Assembly: GCA_037176845.1 (NCBI GenBank)
Contig: JAYKXP010000001.1
Coordinates: 558,001 to 622,000 of the forward strand
Origin: Paramarasmius palmivorus
Taxonomy: Eukaryota > Basidiomycota > Agaricomycetes > Agaricales > Marasmiaceae
Direction of reading: 5' to 3'
Length of the DNA: 64,000 nucleotides
A model generated the notes under the pieces. The model was given only the letters and a program-made list of their open reading frames with translations. It was not told where the DNA came from and made no database searches. Every line of letters begins with the position of its first letter. The stretch's first letter is position 1. The position numbers were made by a program, and so were the translations under genes. Positions 59,324 to 64,000 of the stretch are shown here, in pieces.

Positions 59324-59864
59324 TCTGCGACGGAGAGGATTGAATGCGACTCTCCCAACCCGTCGAAGAAGGGATAAATAGATGGGCTGTTACTTGGCAT
59401 TTACCAAGACCAGGAAGGTTGCTCACGACTTTGCCCATCAATCTTCCCGGTACCAAGTGAGCGCTCCGTCCGTCCGCGTCATCCTTCAATCCAACACTCC
59501 CAATATTCAGGATCTGCATCGACCACGACCCTCGGATTCGAGTTAGAGGCGTAGAAAGTCTGTCCACGGATCCAGTCAGGAATCAGAAGCACGCGTCGAC
59601 GAAAAATCGGATTACTTGGCGATACGGCAGTCGAACCAAAATACTGGTATGGCATCCATCACTTGTCTGTTCGACTCAGTCCATTTGATACTTACAGTCT
59701 CGTTCTTCGGTTCTGTATTCGACGCGGTGTGTGTAGCTTCCTCGACATTCCAAATCCTAGCACGGGTATGGTGGTAGAATGGTCCAATGACCGCGGATCC
59801 ATTCGTCGCGGACCTTCCTTGATAAGCCCAAGGTTGTTATCACGCAACTCTTCCTTTCACGAAC
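59324..59864. other. Divergent region with a possible minus-strand coding remnant
   Basis: Promoter side of both flanking genes. On the minus strand about 59480-59830 reads coherently: SATNGSAVIGPFYHHTRARI ... NETYFGSTAVSPSNPIFRRR, LIPDWIRGQTFYASNSNPRV, VVDADPEYWECWIEG and a stop. A GT..AG intron at about 59646-59699 separates the two parts. No ATG in that frame was found and the family was not recognised. Confidence 0.35.
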
Positions 59865-62800
59865 ATGCGCGCTCTTGTCAGTACAGCCATCTTGGCTTCA
59901 GCAGTATATACTGTCACGGCCAAGCGTGCGTCTACATCCCAGTCCTAAGAACGATTACATACTGACAAGAAACTTTGGACACCTCCAGTTGCACCCAAGG
60001 CATTCTTGACGTTACCCTTGGGCACGGTAAAACCGGCTGGATGGCTTCATGACCAGGTGAATATTCCAAAAAACCAGCATTTCGAGGCGATCTCACGGAA
60101 GATGACAGCTTCAAGTACAGACGGACGGCATAGCTGGACACATGCACGAGTTCTACGATTTGTGCGTCCTGGTACATGCCTTCCGAGTTGTTCAAAGCTA
60201 AATAGAAATCACCAGGGTGTCAAAAACAGACTGGATTGGCGGAGACTCCTATTACTCTTACCTTGAAGAAGGTGAGTGTTGGCAGTTTTTCTTGAAGCCC
60301 TGCCCATCGGTTCATGATGTTATCAAGCGGGTAGTTATTGGTTTGTGAGTTTTAGGTCGGCTTTCAGGCTAAGCGCCCTCTTTCAATCTCGGTCTGGACC
60401 CAGAACGCCATGGTACCCAATGGAATTCTCATGAACCATTCCGTCATCAACGAGAAAACGCAAGAATTCCTTGACTACGTGCTTCAGCATCAAGACGCTG
60501 CTGGTTGGCTAGGACCGGAAGTCGGAACGGATAAACTCCGGTATCTTTGGGGAAGGTATGCACTTTTATTTATCTGAACCAAGTTTGCTACCAAGCGAGC
60601 TGTTGCTAGATATCCTTTTTTCTTTGGAGCCATACAGATGGTCGAGTACAAGCCTGAACTCAGTGATAAACTCGTCCGATGCCCTGCACAAATTCGTGAG
60701 ATTGGCAAACGATATGCTGAGAAATGGCGAGGGTGTTGACAAGTGGGCGGAAACTAGATGGGAAGATTTCGTTATAGCCTTGCAATGGTCAGGATAAGCC
60801 AGTCTTCCTTTACGCATTTCTGAAATCGCTCTAAAGGTTATACGACAATCACCCCAATGGTCAAGAGGATTTGTTGATTGATACGATGGTGAGATTGAAA
60901 TGGAGCGGTGCTCCTTGGGAAAGAGTCTTTTCGGAAGAGGTGAATAACAAAAGTTCATTAGTTTGAAAAACACTCAAACCAGTTTATAGCTCTTCCCAAG
61001 GGGTCCAGGTGAAATGGAGATGTTCCGGATCCTCGATTCGCAACGCTGATTAGCAACAAGTCGAAGGACTTCCAAATCCTTTCGGAAAGGAGCTCTACGT
61101 CAGTACTATTTCTCCCTGCAGTATGCGAGACTGACCCAAACTGACCTTTATTTCATTCTAGTGGCACGGTGTAAACTTGGCTGAAGGCCTCAAAGCCCTG
61201 CCGGCAACTTATAGATTCACTCATAATTCCTCGGGTCTGTGGCTCTCATCTAAAGCAGAGATATAGACTAACAGCGTGAACACACCAGACTTGAAGGCGG
61301 CTAGTCTGAGTTGGGATCTCTTGTACAAATACCATGGACGGCCTTCGGGTGCTTTTGGAGCCGATGAGATGCTAGCAGGGCTAGAAGCAAATCGAGGGTG
61401 CGTGGCTCTGATATCTTGTGCACTAGCGTTGACAAGACCATTTTTCCCTAGGTCAGAACTATGCCTAGTGGTGGTATGTTTATTTGGTATCTATTATTAG
61501 TCACCAAGTTCTCATTCGTGAACAAAGGAAGCCATGTTTTCGTCAGTCACCTTAAGCAGTGTGCGCTTTCGCTCTGACATACGCATAGAGGGTCGTATCT
61601 GTATCAAGTGATCGGAGATCTCAAGTTCGCTGATCAGGTAAGTCCAAAAGGCTAAGGGGTTACTCGATAACCACAAGCTGATCCATCGGCAGGTGGAAAG
61701 AATGGCTTATAATGCGTTGCCAGCCACGATAACTGCTAGTATGTCACTCATGGATGATCTGAAACAACCTCATTGAACCGGCCTTCCAGACATGTGGGGA
61801 AGGCAATACTTGCAGCAGCAGAATCAAATTGCGGCGAAGAACATGACACCGTGCGTCCAATACTAAACTTCCCCAAAGGACGTAATCATAACCGTTGCGT
61901 AGAAATCCTTTCCCGGAAGACGGCCCTGACTCCAATATCTTTGGTCTAGAGCCTAACTATCCGTTAGAACTTCGCTTTCTTGATCTTTTGCTGGTGATTT
62001 ACGCCAGTTTAGGTGCTGCACTGTTAACTTTCCACAAGGCTGGCCTAAATTCATCACGAACGCGTTCCTCACTTCTCCAGACAAAAGATCCCTAGTGCAT
62101 CTATACCTAGGACCTTTTGACACGAAGGTGATTCTAGCAGAAAGTAAGTTTTTGAAAAGTTCGTTGGTAGCGATATGCTTATGCCGATGCTCTGCTAGAC
62201 AATACCGTTGTGGTTTCTGTGGATACCTTGTACCCTTCGGAGACACACTTCGGTATCATATCACAGCACAGAAGGACTTTGACTTTTACATCCGTGTGGC
62301 TAGCTGGGTTGTCAATGGGTCGATATCCATAAATGATGGGGCCACGAAGAAACTAAGCCCAAGCAAAGGATTGCATAAGGTAAATATCAAGAAAGGAGAC
62401 ACGACTTTACTAGTGCAAGTTCCTGCACGAATTACGATAGGTACCAATAAGCTTGAACCATTTCATCACTGTGCTCATTCAAAACCGACTAGAAAGTAGA
62501 CCGCATGGCTCTGTTGCAATTCATCGAGGTCCGCTCAATTACGCATTTGATAGTGGGTATCAAATCATCTCGTTCCCAGTTTTCCTGACCATCGTTGTTC
62601 CATCAGTCATACGCACCGAAACGGTGTTGAAAGTAGACCCACGTGAAAGCCGCGCTGTTGATCTGCAGTACGATGCTGCTGAAGACTGGGAGTATGCCAT
62701 TGACCCTACACAACTTACCTATCAATACAATCCACCCGAGAGCGGGAAGTTACCTTCGCCGATCTTCGAATCTGGTCGCACACCCTCTACAATCACCGCA

Positions 62801-63055
62801 GGTTGCCTGTCACATTGAATGGCCTTTAGGTGGAGACACCTTTGCTGCTTCTCCACCGGAGCATCCTTCATGCATTGGTCCCAACACCGTAATCACCCTC
62901 TCGCCGTTTGGTGTAAGTTCGTCTATTCTCTTTTAGTTCTCCCGCTGATCTTGAATACACAGACGACAAAGTTGCGAATCAGCGAATTCCCGGTCGTCGA
63001 TTTGATTCAGAACACACTGGAAGATCGAGGCCCTCAGGTACCTATGCATTTGTAG
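59865..63055 (+). CDS. GH127 (DUF1680) beta-L-arabinofuranosidase-like glycosidase, secreted
   Basis: Signal peptide MRALVSTAILASAVYTVTA, then APKAFLTLPLGTVKPAGWLH, DQ. The (alpha/alpha)6-barrel core shows TDWIGGDSYYSYLEE, QAKRPLSISVWTQNAMVPNG, GWLGPEVGTDKLRYLWGR, ELCLVVEAMFSLRYLYQVIG (Glu and Cys of the active-site motif), FADQVERMAYNALPATITAD, then FGLEPNYP | CCTVNFPQGWPKF, the paired cysteines that bind Zn in GH127 enzymes. The beta-sandwich follows: PFGDTLRYHITAQKDFDFYI, RVASWVVNG, SVAIHRGPLNYAFD, and the end TTKLRISEFPVVDL. About 15 short introns. The enzyme likely removes arabinofuranose from hydroxyproline-rich plant glycans (family knowledge). One frame change near 62797-62803 (TITA to VACHIEWPLGG). 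Confidence 0.85.
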
Positions 63056-63615
63056 GCACTCGCGGTCTAACAGTCCAAAGTGGGAGTTCGTATATTTAGT
63101 ACATCGGAATCAACAGGGCTTTCTAGTGAATTGCACTGCTATACGCCAAGAGACCCGGCCACTGCACTATAAGTACTGGCGGTCCAAAGGATGTCCCCGC
63201 TTGTCCAACCAAAGCCAGCCTGCTGCACGAAATGAGATGATAATAGTGTGCTTTGTACTGATCTGTGAAGTCTATTCACCTCCCCGACGATCGCAGATGA
63301 ATTGGGCTTTGAGAACTAGGCCTAGGCGAGATCGGAAGTCTACGAATTGAATAAGGCGCTGGTGGCATTGGGAGTTGGGGATATTGGGCCGATAAAAACT
63401 TCGCTTAGAATTTAGGCGCGGAGTCGCGTCATGGGCGCTTGTGGATCATTGACCCTCTGCCAACGTTCATCGCTGTCTATGTACAAAAGAAAACAAGAAT
63501 ATTACACCAAGAATACACCATCCTACACTCATGCACGTAAAATACAAATCCAAGCCTCCACTATGAAGATTGTCAGGAGACCAAAAGGTTCATCAACCGC
63601 TCACAATCTCATTAC
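63056..63615. other. Convergent intergenic region, no gene
   Basis: Contains no motif. The plus-strand frame at 63431-63895 is the antisense shadow of the carrier exon. Confidence 0.5.
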
Positions 63616-64000
63616 TCAAACGAAATCGTATCCTTTGCGCCTAGAGAAATCGACCAAGTTCTTCAACTGCTCCAACGTGAGGAAGATCAAGATGGTCGTG
63701 GGTTGGAGACGCATCCATGCTGGGACCCAACCCTTGAACATGAACATGGCGCCTTCATTCCTGAACGCGGTCTTGATGGCTCCGATAGTAGACTATTGGA
63801 CCTGTCAGCACTGTTATACACACAATCTATTTGCACGACCTACACTTGATCCAGGTCCTGAGGCATTCATGATTCGGCTCTGTTGGAAGATTTGAGTATA
63901 ACCTATTGACGATATCGCTACTAGGCAATGACGTACCTTGAGAACATCAGCAGGTGAGCAGACCGTGGTCGCAACCGTGCCCTATACAGTTTTCAGTACT
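63616..64000 (-). CDS. Mitochondrial carrier, dicarboxylate-carrier-like (5' part beyond the window)
   Basis: The last three exons are in the window. GTVATTVCSPADVLK is the Px[DE]xx[KR]-type carrier signature. After introns follow SRIMNASGPGSS and STIGAIKTAFRNEGAMFMFK, GWVPAWMRLQPTTILIFLTL, EQLKNLVDFSRRKGYDF and a stop at 63616-63618. FKGW.PAW.RLQPTT..F...EQL is typical of the mitochondrial dicarboxylate carrier (Dic1) subgroup, which exchanges malate or succinate for phosphate across the inner membrane. The subgroup call is inference from the C-terminal third only. Confidence 0.8.

Noticed and set aside
63431..63895. 154-codon plus-strand frame at the right end
   Set aside because: It lies antisense to the conserved C-terminal exon of the mitochondrial carrier.

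Overview
The window is nuclear DNA of a filamentous basidiomycete, most likely an Agaricomycete. The evidence is dense two-strand gene packing, very frequent 47-80 nt GT..AG introns, and families typical of mushroom-forming fungi: DUF6533 seven-helix proteins, F-box proteins with the VSxxWRxVALxTPxLW signature, Swt1-type PIN nucleases, and a LEA-2-like membrane protein. There are no rRNA genes and I recognised no tRNA gene.

Layout. 1-5.2 kb: an RRM/coiled-coil RNA-binding protein (left end cut), a C-terminal RING protein resembling SUMO-targeted ubiquitin ligases, and divergent from it a Swt1-like PIN endonuclease. 5.2-12.3 kb is gene-poor and decayed; it holds a complete Tourist-type MITE (7184-7701), a last-exon remnant of a membrane protein, and a degenerate tandem repeat of about 360 bp. 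12.3-17.1 kb is the most interesting segment. A secreted precursor on the minus strand carries 14 near-identical 18-residue repeats, each bounded by KR/RR and each in its own 54-nt exon. Divergent from it are two UstYa-type (DUF3328) oxidase genes. This looks like a dikaritin-style ribosomal-peptide cluster, or a Kex2-processed repeat peptide system, in a basidiomycete. 17-27.4 kb: an F-box gene, a LEA-2-like membrane protein, a NYN-domain protein and a DUF6533 membrane protein.

27.6-40 kb is housekeeping: LSM6 and DIM1 as a tight divergent pair, GDT1, a large DUF2421/ArAE transporter with a histidine-rich loop, ATG27, and an amino-acid permease. After a 3.4 kb gene-poor gap come a P4-ATPase flippase (43.4-49.0 kb), a Zn2Cys6 regulator, a second F-box protein, and a basic repeat protein resembling HMGN or the tail of histone H1. 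The right end has a GPI-type aspartic protease divergent from a GH127 beta-L-arabinofuranosidase-like enzyme, then a mitochondrial carrier cut by the right edge.

Many otherwise conserved genes are broken by single-base frame changes (about 13 places listed). LSM6, DIM1, GDT1, the flippase and the peptide precursor are intact. Either the consensus has residual indels or several genes are decaying. Exon boundaries were placed by eye from GT..AG sites and family similarity, so internal splice sites are provisional.
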